Below, piece after piece: positions 34,099-43,380 of a DNA stretch of 64,000 bases (the stretch's first letter is position 1; every line of letters begins with the position of its first letter). A program made the translations under genes and the position numbers. A model generated the notes under the pieces. That model was not told the DNA's origin. It ran no database searches and was given only the letters and a program-made list of their open reading frames with translations. This stretch comes from G963668605 sp963668605 (GTDB taxonomy: Bacteria; Acidobacteriota; Terriglobia; Bryobacterales; Bryobacteraceae). Location: assembly GCA_963668605.1 (NCBI GenBank), contig OY764903.1, forward strand, positions 2,418,001-2,482,000, in the 5' to 3' direction.

Positions 34099-36858
34099 CT
34101 ACGGGACATGCGGAATCTCAAGTGTCACCTTCCGATAGCCGCGCATAACAACGATTTTGCGTGGAACCCCTGCACTCACCTGAATTAGTTGCTCGGCATC
34201 CTCGATTTTATGGCCATCGCATTCAACTATCACATCAGCGCGCTGCAACCCCCAGAGCGCGGGTCTTGAGTTACTGGGAACGGAGTCCAGAAACACGCCG
34301 TAGTCCTGGCCGCCGGTGGCGTCGATCAGTTCCGGATCATTGCGAAGATTGCGGATCGTGACGCCGAACCACTGACTCGTGGTCCGGTTGGAGTTGCTCT
34401 TTTCGAATGCCGCAGAATCTCCCGGCTTCAGCAACGCCGCCAGCCAGAGTGGGCGCTCCACCTTTGCGACCTTCGTGAAAGTGGTGGCCTCTTCCGCACC
34501 GATCGGGAGGCCGTTGTTGAAGGTGCGGGCGCGGATGGTGGTTGTGTTGCCGATCCTGATTGGCCTCGTGTAGAGCGTACTAGCGCGGGTCGGCGCCGTG
34601 CCATCGATGGTATAGCGGACATCGCCGCCGCGGGCATCGGGTTTCACCGTCACAGATGCAGTCTGTTCAAACTCGCCGCCGAACGGGATGATGCGGGTCA
34701 TACGGTGGCCGAACTGATCCATGGGGAAATTCTGAAAGCCAATCTTGAGCGCGGACGAGTTTTCCTTTACCCGAAAGTCGTTGTGAAGGGGATCGACAAA
34801 CAGCGGGTCCGCAAACACCGACTGACGATCATGCCCCACTTTGCGCCACTGCTGCCACTCCAGATCCCCGGACAGAAACTTGCGCGTGTTGACGTTCCAG
34901 TACAGGTTCTCGTCGATGCGTTTGCCCCATGGGTATTGTTCGGGCATGTGGACCGGACGGATGAGTCCGGTTGTTGGCTCCTGCTGGCCCGGTCTGGCGC
35001 CGCTGACAACTGTGATGTTGTCGTAGAACTCGTCCTCTGAATCCGGCGGCCACACGTGCCATCCGATCTCCACGGGACTCACATGGATGTTGTTCCAGAC
35101 TTTCCTGTAAAAGCCTTCCCGCAGCTTCAGTGTGGAACCCAGCGACAAGTTGTTGTAGATCGCGTAGTTTGACGCCCCGTCGTCCAGATCGATGGTCCAG
35201 TTGCCAGCGGAAATAGTTTTCCTGAAGTTCGCGATGCGATTGTTTCGGATGTGAGTGGTATCGATAGCGTCGAGGAACACCAGTTTCTTGTCCATGCCCT
35301 TCGATCCGCCGCTAGCGGTGAGCCACTGCCGTTCGCGTCCCCAGGCGTTGAAAGGACCGTGCTCTCCGGTTTCGCGCACCGTTTCCCAAATATCACAGTG
35401 CTCGATCACATGTCCGCCCCAGGTCCCATCATTGATGCAGATGCCCGCCCGCGGAGTGTTGTAGATCGTGCAATAGCTGACCTTGATCCGGTGGCTCATC
35501 GAAATGACCACGCCCGCGGTCTGCTTCCCGAACTCTCCAATCTCGGACATTACCGAATCCTCAACCAGGCAGTCTTCCGGATAGTCAGGGGTCTTCGGTC
35601 CCGGCTTCAGGTCCATCCCTTTGCGCATCTGATCCCAGGACTTCCCGAGTATCTCCTGGTCATCCCACGTGAGATACATCCGAACAGCTTTCGGTTGCCC
35701 GACGAACGCTACGGCACTATCGCCGATGTGGGAGAGACTGCAATGAGTGACCGCGTTGCGCCGGTTATAACCGCTGAACAAGATGGCGTTGCCGCCGAGG
35801 TACTCGAACCTGCAATCCTCAACACGGCAGCTTTCGGCGCCTTCGAAGTACACCGCGCCACCACGATGAATCGCCCAGTCGCCGCGCGCAAGCGGCTCGT
35901 ATTTGTCCAGGAACGTAAGCCCGCTTCCGGTAAACGTGAGCCCTCGCAAAATGATATTGCGCACAGGGCGCTCCGGCGTGCCGGCGAAGCGAATCAGTTC
36001 TTTGGCGACCACCGCTTCGATCTCCATCTTGTTCGGATCCACTCCCGGCGGCGGCATAAAGTACAGCGTGTTGGAATTTGTATCCAGGAACCATTCGCCG
36101 GGCGCGTCCAGTTCCTCGAAGATGTTCTCGATATAGAACGGGGAAGAAGATCCGCGCCCCTTACCGATACCCCCGGAACGTTGCATTTGCCAACCGCCCT
36201 CGCCGAGCAGCACTTGGTGCTTTTCCCAGTCGACTCCCTTGACGCGGTACTGTAGATTGCCCCAGTTCTTGCTCTGGAACGCATGGACAATCCCAGTGGC
36301 CGGGTTGGCCCACCGCTTCTGGGTGAATATCTTCGGGTCGAAGCCGAACCATGTGTCGTAACGCTTATCGGAACCATCGGTAACGAACTGGTACCCCTTG
36401 CCGCCGCGCAGCGGGTCGGCGGGATCGTAATTGGGAAACCGGGCACGGATCTGGCGCTTGCCTCCCACGAACAACTGATCGAACTTCAGGCCTGCGGGCA
36501 CGCTCGCCTTGATAATGCCGTCACGGTACGCGGACCATTTGAGATCGAGTTTCCGGCTGCCGGTGAGGGTGACTTGTTCGCCCGGAGCCGCGGCCCAGAT
36601 ATTCGGAGCGCCGTCACGCCCGGAGTCTTCGGGACCGAATACAAGCGGCTCCGAGAACCGGTACTTGCCGCCCCGCAAATAGACGTGGGCACCCTCGGTC
36701 TGTTTCACTTCGCGCACTGCGCGCCGCGCCCGCTCCAACGTGCGGAATGGCCGGGCCGTGGAGCCGGGGTTCTGATCATCGCCTCCCGGTGCAACATAGA
36801 AGTCACGAGCTGACGACAGCGTAGCAGCCGAAAGTAAAATTAAAAGAGCGTATCTCAT
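34099..36858 (-). CDS. Exported right-handed beta-helix protein with chitobiase-like and PDZ-like C-terminal domains
   Basis: The 919-residue protein has a signal peptide and opens with DFYVAPGGDDQNPGSTARPFRTLERA, the usual start of pectate-lyase-like beta-helix proteins. Helix coils run to about residue 680 (GLTFTGSGLTF, NAILFSGYNRRNAVTHCSLSHIGDSAV, AGICINDGTWGGHVIEHCDIWE). A chitobiase C-terminal-like domain follows (VRYTIDGTAPTRASTLYTRPI, about 740-800). The last 90 residues look PDZ-like (WGLQRADVIVECDGHKIEDAEQL, RKIVVMRGYRKVTLEI). It starts four bases inside the end of a paralogue and is the last gene of the operon. It probably binds or cuts a polysaccharide; catalytic residues are not certain. 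Confidence 0.8.
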   Translation of the reverse strand: MRYALLILLSAATLSSARDFYVAPGGDDQNPGSTARPFRTLERARRAVREVKQTEGAHVYLRGGKYRFSEPLVFGPEDSGRDGAPNIWAAAPGEQVTLTGSRKLDLKWSAYRDGIIKASVPAGLKFDQLFVGGKRQIRARFPNYDPADPLRGGKGYQFVTDGSDKRYDTWFGFDPKIFTQKRWANPATGIVHAFQSKNWGNLQYRVKGVDWEKHQVLLGEGGWQMQRSGGIGKGRGSSSPFYIENIFEELDAPGEWFLDTNSNTLYFMPPPGVDPNKMEIEAVVAKELIRFAGTPERPVRNIILRGLTFTGSGLTFLDKYEPLARGDWAIHRGGAVYFEGAESCRVEDCRFEYLGGNAILFSGYNRRNAVTHCSLSHIGDSAVAFVGQPKAVRMYLTWDDQEILGKSWDQMRKGMDLKPGPKTPDYPEDCLVEDSVMSEIGEFGKQTAGVVISMSHRIKVSYCTIYNTPRAGICINDGTWGGHVIEHCDIWETVRETGEHGPFNAWGRERQWLTASGGSKGMDKKLVFLDAIDTTHIRNNRIANFRKTISAGNWTIDLDDGASNYAIYNNLSLGSTLKLREGFYRKVWNNIHVSPVEIGWHVWPPDSEDEFYDNITVVSGARPGQQEPTTGLIRPVHMPEQYPWGKRIDENLYWNVNTRKFLSGDLEWQQWRKVGHDRQSVFADPLFVDPLHNDFRVKENSSALKIGFQNFPMDQFGHRMTRIIPFGGEFEQTASVTVKPDARGGDVRYTIDGTAPTRASTLYTRPIRIGNTTTIRARTFNNGLPIGAEEATTFTKVAKVERPLWLAALLKPGDSAAFEKSNSNRTTSQWFGVTIRNLRNDPELIDATGGQDYGVFLDSVPSNSRPALWGLQRADVIVECDGHKIEDAEQLIQVSAGVPRKIVVMRGYRKVTLEIPHVP

Positions 36859-39449
36859 AGGGTTTTGGGCAACTCCTGGCCCGCCTCAACCGGAATCTCC
36901 ACGTAACCGCGAACCGTGAGAATCTTGAGGCGGATCGTACCGGTCTTGACAACGCGCAGAATCGCCGATAGGTCGGCCATATTCGAAACTGCCCGGTCGT
37001 TCGCCGCAACGATCACGGCATCGGCAGGAATCCGCAGGCGCGCTGCGACCGATCCCGGAGCGACGGCCTTGATCAGTACTCCGCGGTTATCCGCCAATTC
37101 CATTCCGCCGGCAACCGCCGATTCGCGCCCGAGATTCGTCAGGTTGCGTAGCGTCGCGCCCAACCACTGGTACAGCCCGGTGTCGCCCGCCTGCTTGGCC
37201 GTGACCTTCAGGGCGTTACCCAGGCCGCTCCATGTTTTTGCTCGAGCCTTTAACCGCGGCGAGATGACGCCAAAACGATCCATAGGAAAGTTTTTGAATC
37301 CGATCGTCTCGGCTGGCGAGCCAGGTCGCACGCGGTAATCTCCCGCCGCGGGATTAACGAACTGCGGATCCGCTGTACGCGAGTGCCGGTCAAGCCCCAG
37401 CCGCCGCAAATCCCCGGGTGGCAGATAGGTGGCGAAGAGGTTGAAATCGAGCCAGGCATCCTTACAGCTATCCATCTTCATGCCGCGCGGACTATAAGCG
37501 TCTTCGGCCGTAAAGACGTTGTTCGTGACGACGTCACCGCTCTCCGGAAACCAGACATGCAGGCTGAACCGGGGCGCGATGTTATTGCGAACCGTGCGGA
37601 AGAATCCTTCGCGCAGCTTGATTCCACCTTGCAGGCAAAGATTGTCGTAGATATCGAAATGAGAGGAGCCATCGTCGAGATCAATATCGTAACCGGCGGC
37701 GCATTGCACGCGATTATTTCGCAAGGTGTTGACTTCGACAGCGTCCAGCCGCGACATGTCGCGCATCCAGCCATACTGTTCCCGGGTCACGGTCCCATCT
37801 CTCGCCAGGCGGAGCCAGTAGCGGTCGCGTCCCCACACATTGATAGCTCCGTGCTCGCGGCTCTCAAGACAGTTATTAAACATGTCGCACCACTCGACGA
37901 CGTTTCCGCCCCACATGCCGTCATTGATATTAATGGCCGCGCGCGGAACGTCGTGGATCGTCACGTGGCTTATGACGATGTTGCGCGACTTCGAAATGAA
38001 CACACCGGCAATCTGTTTCTCCACTGTGCCGAGGTCATGCATCAGACAATCGCGGACCAGACAATGTGCCGGATAATTGTCGTTTTTGGGACCCGGTTTC
38101 AGGTCAATGAGCGGATTGTTGGCTGCGTCCTTAAGCATCGCCGGAGGCAGCAAGGCCATGAAAAATCGTTCGTCAGGCAGGTTGGGCGCCTCCGGTCGTG
38201 GGCCAATCTCGCTCGCGGGCCAGCCCCATGCATGCGCCCAACGCGAGCGCATCGCCTCCGGGTCACCCTCGAACAAAACCGCGCTGGCTCCGGTGCGTGC
38301 GAACTCGCAGCAGGTGATCTCGACCCCGCGGTTGTAGTTTTTGACGAGGATGGCGTTGCCACCGATCCCATCGAAAACACAGTCGCGTACAGCGCAATCC
38401 ACAGCGCCCTCGCACACCATTGCCCCGCCCCGGTAAATGCGCCAATCGCCGCCGCTCGGCACGCTCTCGGTCTGCATAAATGTGTAGCCCGCACGCCGGA
38501 ACGACAGACCGCGGAACGTCAGGTTATGGACCGGATCCGACTGAGACCCGCGAATCTCGATCAAATGCTTTAACGTGACGGCCTCGAAGGTCATGCGCCG
38601 GGGATCCGCGGCGGGCGGAGGGATGAACCACAGCGTCGAACTCTTTCGATCCAGAAACCATTCCTTTGGCGCGTCGAGTTCCTCAAAGACGTTTTCCACG
38701 AAGCGTTGATCCGGCGAGAACGAGGCCTCCGCGATCCGCGCGCGGCCTTTGTTTTGCCAGCCGCCCGCAACGCGCGGATCCTTTCCCGCTTCAAAGGTGT
38801 AGTTGCCGTCAAGCGACTTTTGAAGGATCTGGAAATGAAGACTGCCCCAACCCAACCCGTGATAACCATGCACGTACATACCGGCAGGATCGGCGTAGCG
38901 CCGCAACCGCTCCGGATTCGTGGCATCACGGGACATACCGCCGAAGAGCCCTTCACCGGCATCGAAATTGGGATAGCGGGCCCGGGTCATTTTGTTCCCG
39001 TCCGCGAACAACTGATCGAAATCCATTCCGGCGCGAATGTTCGCCTGCCAGCGCCCGTTGGCCGCTTGGACCCAGTTCAATCGGAGCAATTGCGCGCCGC
39101 TGATCTCCACTTGCTCGTTGTCAACGGCAGCATATGTCACCGGCGTGTCCGGTGTACCGCTGTCGGCCGGCGTGAATTCGAGCGGTCGTTTCAGGCGATA
39201 CACACCCGCATGGAGCCACACTGTCGCCCCCGTCCCCTTCGGGCGCTGCCGCACCGCTTGTTGTCCGCGTTCAATCGTAGCAAAGGGCGCTTCAGCCGTA
39301 CCGGCGTTGCGATCATCGCCGCCGGGCGCGACGTGCAACTCCACCATTCCGGCTGCGGTCAGGCGAGTCGTATAGGCCGGCGCCGCCAAGCCGGCAACCG
39401 TAGCCCAGCCTAATGTCTTGAGAAACTGCTGTCGAGTTTGCTGGCTCAT
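36855..39449 (-). CDS. Exported beta-helix protein with PDZ-like C-terminus, paralogue of the downstream gene
   Basis: The 864-residue protein starts at ATG 39449 with a leader (RQQFLKTLGWATVAGLAAPAY). VELHVAPGGDDRNAGTAEAPFATIERG opens the beta-helix. Shared blocks with the downstream gene include FDQLFADGNKMTRARYPNFD, VFEELDAPKEWFLDRKSSTLWFIPPP, INVWGRDRYW and IDLDDGSSHFDIYDN. The C-terminus has a PDZ-like region (SVAARLRIPADAVIVAANDRAVSNMADLSAIL). The chitobiase-like insert of its partner is lacking. The two genes overlap by four bases (ATGA), so their products are coupled. The arrangement implies an ancient tandem duplication with divergence and two complementary substrates. Confidence 0.8.
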   Translation of the reverse strand: MSQQTRQQFLKTLGWATVAGLAAPAYTTRLTAAGMVELHVAPGGDDRNAGTAEAPFATIERGQQAVRQRPKGTGATVWLHAGVYRLKRPLEFTPADSGTPDTPVTYAAVDNEQVEISGAQLLRLNWVQAANGRWQANIRAGMDFDQLFADGNKMTRARYPNFDAGEGLFGGMSRDATNPERLRRYADPAGMYVHGYHGLGWGSLHFQILQKSLDGNYTFEAGKDPRVAGGWQNKGRARIAEASFSPDQRFVENVFEELDAPKEWFLDRKSSTLWFIPPPAADPRRMTFEAVTLKHLIEIRGSQSDPVHNLTFRGLSFRRAGYTFMQTESVPSGGDWRIYRGGAMVCEGAVDCAVRDCVFDGIGGNAILVKNYNRGVEITCCEFARTGASAVLFEGDPEAMRSRWAHAWGWPASEIGPRPEAPNLPDERFFMALLPPAMLKDAANNPLIDLKPGPKNDNYPAHCLVRDCLMHDLGTVEKQIAGVFISKSRNIVISHVTIHDVPRAAININDGMWGGNVVEWCDMFNNCLESREHGAINVWGRDRYWLRLARDGTVTREQYGWMRDMSRLDAVEVNTLRNNRVQCAAGYDIDLDDGSSHFDIYDNLCLQGGIKLREGFFRTVRNNIAPRFSLHVWFPESGDVVTNNVFTAEDAYSPRGMKMDSCKDAWLDFNLFATYLPPGDLRRLGLDRHSRTADPQFVNPAAGDYRVRPGSPAETIGFKNFPMDRFGVISPRLKARAKTWSGLGNALKVTAKQAGDTGLYQWLGATLRNLTNLGRESAVAGGMELADNRGVLIKAVAPGSVAARLRIPADAVIVAANDRAVSNMADLSAILRVVKTGTIRLKILTVRGYVEIPVEAGQELPKTL

Positions 39450-39525
39450 ATTACGTGGCTGCCGCCGCGCGGTCCACGGCGACGTCGAAAGGCATGTCCT
39501 CTTTGCCGTCTTCTGTCCGAAGGCG

Positions 39526-40065
39526 TTAACGCTTCTCCATCTCTCCGAGCTTGCGCACACGCCGCCGGAAATCCTCGTCGGTGCTGAAGTTCGCATTGAC
39601 GTAGGCGTGCAGGATCTCCTCGGCGACTTTGATGCCGATGATCCATGCGCCGAGACAGAGCAGGTTCACATCGTCGTGTTCCACACACTGATGCGCGGAA
39701 TACGTGTCGTGGCACAGAGCTGCGCGTATGCCTCGCACTTTGTTGCCTGCGATGCAGGCCCCGACGCCCGTCCCGCAGACGAGAACGCCGCGCTGCGCTC
39801 TCCCGCCGAGCACTTCATTGCAGACCTTCTGTGCGATATCAGGGAAGTCCACCGGATCCTCGCTGTACGTACCGCAGTCCTTGATGTTGTGCCCCCAGGA
39901 CTTGAGGAGAGCGATGACGGGACCCTTCAGAGGGAAGCCGGCATGGTCGCAGCCAATCGCAATCGACATCTTCATTTCGGCTCCCTTCTGCTGGGCGGCC
40001 ACCACCACTGGAGCCGCGGCCACGCCGCTCAGAAATTTGCGCCGGCGAATCGTTTGGTCTGGCAT
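39526..40065 (-). CDS. RpiB/LacAB-fold sugar isomerase with a Tat leader
   Basis: The 179-residue protein has a 30-residue extension, IRRRKFLSGVAAAPVVVAAQ, of Tat type. It then shows the RpiB fold: GCDHAGFPLKG (D40, H41) and CGTGVGACIAGNKVRGIRAALCHD with the catalytic Cys at 97. RpiB normally interconverts ribose-5-phosphate and ribulose-5-phosphate in the cytoplasm. A second ATG at codon 31 (39975) follows AAGGGAG at ideal spacing and would give a leaderless enzyme. In the segment CLGAWIIG the Arg usual in GxR, which touches the phosphate in RpiB, is replaced by W141. An exported isomerase for a non-phosphorylated sugar is therefore possible. It lies 12 bases after the ADP-ribosylglycohydrolase-like gene. 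Confidence 0.85.
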   Translation of the reverse strand: MPDQTIRRRKFLSGVAAAPVVVAAQQKGAEMKMSIAIGCDHAGFPLKGPVIALLKSWGHNIKDCGTYSEDPVDFPDIAQKVCNEVLGGRAQRGVLVCGTGVGACIAGNKVRGIRAALCHDTYSAHQCVEHDDVNLLCLGAWIIGIKVAEEILHAYVNANFSTDEDFRRRVRKLGEMEKR

Positions 40066-40077
40066 CGATCTGTCCTC

Positions 40078-41247
40078 CTATGCTCGCTCCATCAATTCGA
40101 CGTAAGACTTGGAGCGGGCCAGTCGCGCACGGAAAGCCTCATGCAGACCGTCAGCATGCTCACGCATGGTGCGCTGCGAGTTTGTGAAGCGGTTGAGCGT
40201 CGTCGCATAGTCGACCTGCTTGATCCAGTCGGCCGGAATCGAGGCCGCTCCCCTGAGCGCACCGGAGATGCCGCCCGCGATCGCGGTGACACAATCCGTA
40301 TCGCGACCCATGTTCACACCGGCGAGTATCGCCTCCTTGGGATCGCCGTTCGTCATGCGAAAAATGCAGACCGCCTTCGTAACGACCTCATTCGCGAACG
40401 AAAACGCGTATGGCATTCCAGTACCGTTGTACACGGGGTCAAACGCGGTCCGAAGCTCGCGAACGTTTTTGCATTCTGCCGTCCGCTTGAGACCGCGTTC
40501 GATTTCGCGCCAGACACTCTTTGGGATTCGCGGATCGCCGTTCGCAATTGCACCGATAACTGTGTCCACGGTGGCCCCCGGCTTCGTTGCCGCTGCAATC
40601 GCCAGCGCTGTGATGCAGGCCCACTGCAAGCCCCGGCTGTTGCTCGTTTGGTATAGCTGGCCTACCTCGAAGACGTCCGTGACTGCGCCGCTGGCGTCAC
40701 CCGCATTGATCAGCCCCACGGGATGGCAGGAACGCGCGAAAGAATTGAGACCGGCATAGTCGCAGTATCTTCCGAGATCACGCGCCGGTATTACGGTCTT
40801 CGCCATCGCTAGCAGTGTGGCTTCGAACGGTTCGGAAACCTTGCCCGCGGACTCCGGTTTGATTTCCCGGACCCAGACCGCGCGAACGTCCTCGGCATTC
40901 ACGCGATCTTTCTTTTCCATAATCGCGGTGATCATCAGCTTTTGCCGCTCGACGCCATCTTCGGTTGTGCCAGGCTCCCGGTCCCAGCCGTTGCCGTAAT
41001 GTTGGTAAGAAAGGAGGCGATCGACCAATCCATACTTCTCTTCGATGCGCTGATACGTCCAGCCCTCCACGGGCGCGCCCATTGCGGACCCGATGTGGCA
41101 GGCTGCGATGCACCCATAGAACTTGTCCCGAAGGCTCACGCCCTGCGCTGTCTGTGCATGCGCCAGCACCGCACCGGCAGTCGCGCCGGCAATTACACTG
41201 TCACGCAGAAATCGGCGCCGCTGAGTGTTTTGAAGAAGCTCGGACAT
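40078..41247 (-). CDS. ADP-ribosylglycohydrolase-fold protein with a Tat leader
   Basis: The 389-residue protein starts with QRRRFLRDSVIAGATAGAVLAHA, a strong Tat leader. An all-helical ADP-ribosylglycohydrolase fold follows. KFYGCIAACHIGSAMGAPVEGW is the first helix, but the usual GDALG has Ser for Asp. TTEDGVERQK stands for the family's TDDT metal motif. GRDTDCVTAIAGGISGALRGA keeps the second metal motif, DTDC. The family removes ADP-ribose from proteins, yet related proteins occur in saccharide clusters. It heads an operon with the RpiB-fold gene and two beta-helix proteins, so a glycosidase-like role on an exported substrate is possible. AGGAGG precedes the ATG. Confidence 0.83.
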   Translation of the reverse strand: MSELLQNTQRRRFLRDSVIAGATAGAVLAHAQTAQGVSLRDKFYGCIAACHIGSAMGAPVEGWTYQRIEEKYGLVDRLLSYQHYGNGWDREPGTTEDGVERQKLMITAIMEKKDRVNAEDVRAVWVREIKPESAGKVSEPFEATLLAMAKTVIPARDLGRYCDYAGLNSFARSCHPVGLINAGDASGAVTDVFEVGQLYQTSNSRGLQWACITALAIAAATKPGATVDTVIGAIANGDPRIPKSVWREIERGLKRTAECKNVRELRTAFDPVYNGTGMPYAFSFANEVVTKAVCIFRMTNGDPKEAILAGVNMGRDTDCVTAIAGGISGALRGAASIPADWIKQVDYATTLNRFTNSQRTMREHADGLHEAFRARLARSKSYVELMERA

Positions 41248-41635
41248 GTGTCCTCCTGTGGCATCGTATGTGAGGCCGGGTGCTATGTCAATGGCGTCCT
41301 GTCCAACGTGCGTCTCGCGGCGACGTCTCCGCCGCCTTTGTTGTTCCCCTCGACCACGTCGACGGGGGCGAGTCCTCGATGCTCCAACGCCTCGATCACA
41401 GCAGTGCGATTAGAATGTGTGACCTCACCGCTTCGTGCACATTCATCAGCGCTTTTGTGCCAGAATGGCAGTTTGCGGAGCGGTTCGACGGCACTCCGGC
41501 CGCCTTCCAGCGCTGCCGCGATCCCCGCGCTCAGGTAACTGCAATTTTAGAACCCAGGCTCTGAAGACAGCTGCGAATCTGCACTTAGAATTTGGCGCGG
41601 GCCGAGTCCGAACTGGTTAGGATACTTTGGAAACT
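41248..41635. other. Divergent intergenic region with an unexplained open frame
   Basis: The 388 bases separate divergent genes. On the minus strand a frame from about 41545 to a stop at 41288 is open with coding-like composition (AAALEGGRSAVEPLRKLPF, then RTAVIEALEHRGLAPVDV). It has no ATG, GTG or TTG in a plausible place and matches nothing recognised. It may be gene debris. Promoters for both neighbours should lie here. Confidence 0.4.
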
Positions 41636-42879
41636 ATGAGAAAATCTGCCTTGTTGTTCTGTGCCACCGCGGTGCTTGTTACGCCTCGCTCTCTTACACC
41701 GTGCGAAGGTGTGACTATCCGCCCAGGGAGCGAGATCCAGAGCGTCGTTGCCACGCACGGTCCTGGAACCACTTATTGCATCGAACCGGGTCTCTACCGC
41801 CTCGCACAGACGATTGTCCCAAAGAAAGAGGACAAGCTGATTGGCTCTCCAGGTGCCGTGCTGAACGGTGCGAAGATTATCACCGAATGGGTGCGCTCAG
41901 GAAGTCTCTGGAAGGCGACTGGCCAAACCCAGCGTTCGCCGCTATCCTGGAAACCGACGTGGCCGCCAATTGGCGACCCCACAGCGCAGTATGACGAAGA
42001 TCTCTTTCTTGATGGCCGCCAGTTGAAGCGTGTGCTGAGCGTGCCGGAGGTCGGGTCGGGAAAGTTCTACTTTGACTATGATGCTGCCACGATCTACATC
42101 GGTGACGATCCGAAAGGGCGGACAGTGGAATGCAGCGTGACTCCGAACGCCATTGAGAGCAGTGCAGGAGATATCACTGTGAAGGGATTGACCGTCGAGA
42201 AATTTACGCAGCGCGGTATCTCTCTCAACCGAAACTCCACGATTGAGAACAATGAAGTGAGATACGTTCACGGAGCAGGGATCCGTTTCGGTAGCGGCGT
42301 AAAAGTTCTCAACAACCACACTCATCACAACGGCAAGTACGGAATGAATGGAGGCGGTGAGGACTCGCTGGTGGAGGGAAACGAGATTGCGTTCAATAAC
42401 ACGGCCGGGTACCACAACGTGAAAGGTGGTTGTTGGGATGCCGGAGCGACAAAGTTCTCGCACAGCACCAGGCTGACGGTCCGCAATAACTATTCGCACA
42501 ACAACTACTGCGACGGATTCTGGTCGGACACCGATAACATCGATACGGTATACGAGAACAACCGGATCGAGGACAACTACCGAAATGGAATCTTTATCGA
42601 GATCAGCTATGCGGTTACCATCCGGAACAACAGCATCAGCGGCAATATGGGGACTGGTATCTGGATCAATTCGTCATCGGATCTGGACATTTACGGAAAC
42701 ACCATAAAGAACAATGGCGTGGGCGAACCGGACAATGGTGTTGCCGTTCCGGATTTCGGACGCGGAGGCATCATAATGGTTCAGCAGAAGCGCGGTACCG
42801 GACGATACGGCGAGTACCTGTCGAAGAACATCAAGGTACATGACAATACCATCGTGATGACCGCCGGCGCCAATGGAGC

Positions 42880-42888
42880 TACCAGCGT
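42880..42888. repeat. Target-site duplication, left copy
   Basis: TACCAGCGT abuts the left end of the IS. The same nine bases abut the right end at 44723-44731. Confidence 0.93.
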
Positions 42889-42911
42889 GGGTGCACGACA
42901 CCAGAGTGATG
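42889..42911 (+). repeat. Left inverted repeat of the IS
   Basis: The first 11 bases, GGGTGCACGAC, match the right end perfectly. Over 23 bases, 18 match. Confidence 0.92.
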
Positions 42912-42939
42912 CCCAGAGCGAAAGCGCACTGGGAGGTTG

Positions 42940-42976
42940 TTGCCGCCATTATACTGACAGCGTATAATGCTGTCAG
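42940..42976 (+). promoter_or_regulatory. IS promoter overlapping a 7-bp inverted repeat
   Basis: TTGCCG (42940-42945), 17 bases, then a perfect TATAAT (42963-42968). The -10 lies inside the loop of CTGACAG-N9-CTGTCAG (42954-42976), whose right arm overlaps the first bases of the AGGTGA ribosome site at 42975-42980. Start of transcription is predicted near 42975. Confidence 0.7.
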
Positions 42977-42983
42977 GTGAATC

Positions 42984-43376
42984 GTGCCCACTTCTCTCGA
43001 TCTCAATGCTCTTCGCCTGCAACGCGATCAACTCAAAGCCGAACTTGCTCAGGTCGGCGACATGCGTCCGGGTTCGCTCGTACCCCGGTATCGTAAATGC
43101 GGCAAGCCGACTTGCCATTGCGCCAAGAAGGGTTCCCAAGGTCATGGCCCTTCGTATTCGCTGACCCATCCCATTGCTGGCAAGACGGTAACGCGGATCA
43201 TTCCCGCCGGCCCCGCCGTGGACCGCACCCGCCTGCAATTGCAGGAATACCATCGCTTCCGGCGCTTGGTGCAGCAGTTGACCACGGTCTCAGAACAGCT
43301 CTGCGATCTCGAATTGCGTCAAGGCGCACCCGCAGACGTCAAAAAAAACTGCGCTCGACGGCCTGCTCGCCGCTGA
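42984..43376 (+). CDS. IS ORF A, DUF6788-like small protein
   Basis: The 130-residue protein starts with GTG 42984 after AGGTGA. It begins with a coiled-coil-like helix (LNALRLQRDQLKAELAQV), then a cysteine cluster KCGKPTCHCAKKGS likely to bind zinc. A helix-rich C-terminus follows. Small proteins of this kind precede the main transposase in ISKra4-type elements; the DUF6788 name is my recollection. It ends at a run of eight A's followed by a stop in this frame, while the next ORF is in the +1 frame. It probably binds DNA or aids the transposase, alone or as part of a fused product. Confidence 0.8.
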   Translation: MPTSLDLNALRLQRDQLKAELAQVGDMRPGSLVPRYRKCGKPTCHCAKKGSQGHGPSYSLTHPIAGKTVTRIIPAGPAVDRTRLQLQEYHRFRRLVQQLTTVSEQLCDLELRQGAPADVKKNCARRPARR

Positions 43377-43380
43377 ACTT

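Noticed and set aside
39418..40656. Long plus-strand frame across the RpiB-fold and ADPRH-fold genes
   Set aside because: It crosses two well-supported genes of opposite strand and has no motif.
43341..43348. Classic -1 ribosomal frameshift on the A8 run
   Set aside because: ORF B lies in the +1 frame relative to ORF A, so a -1 shift would not reach it.
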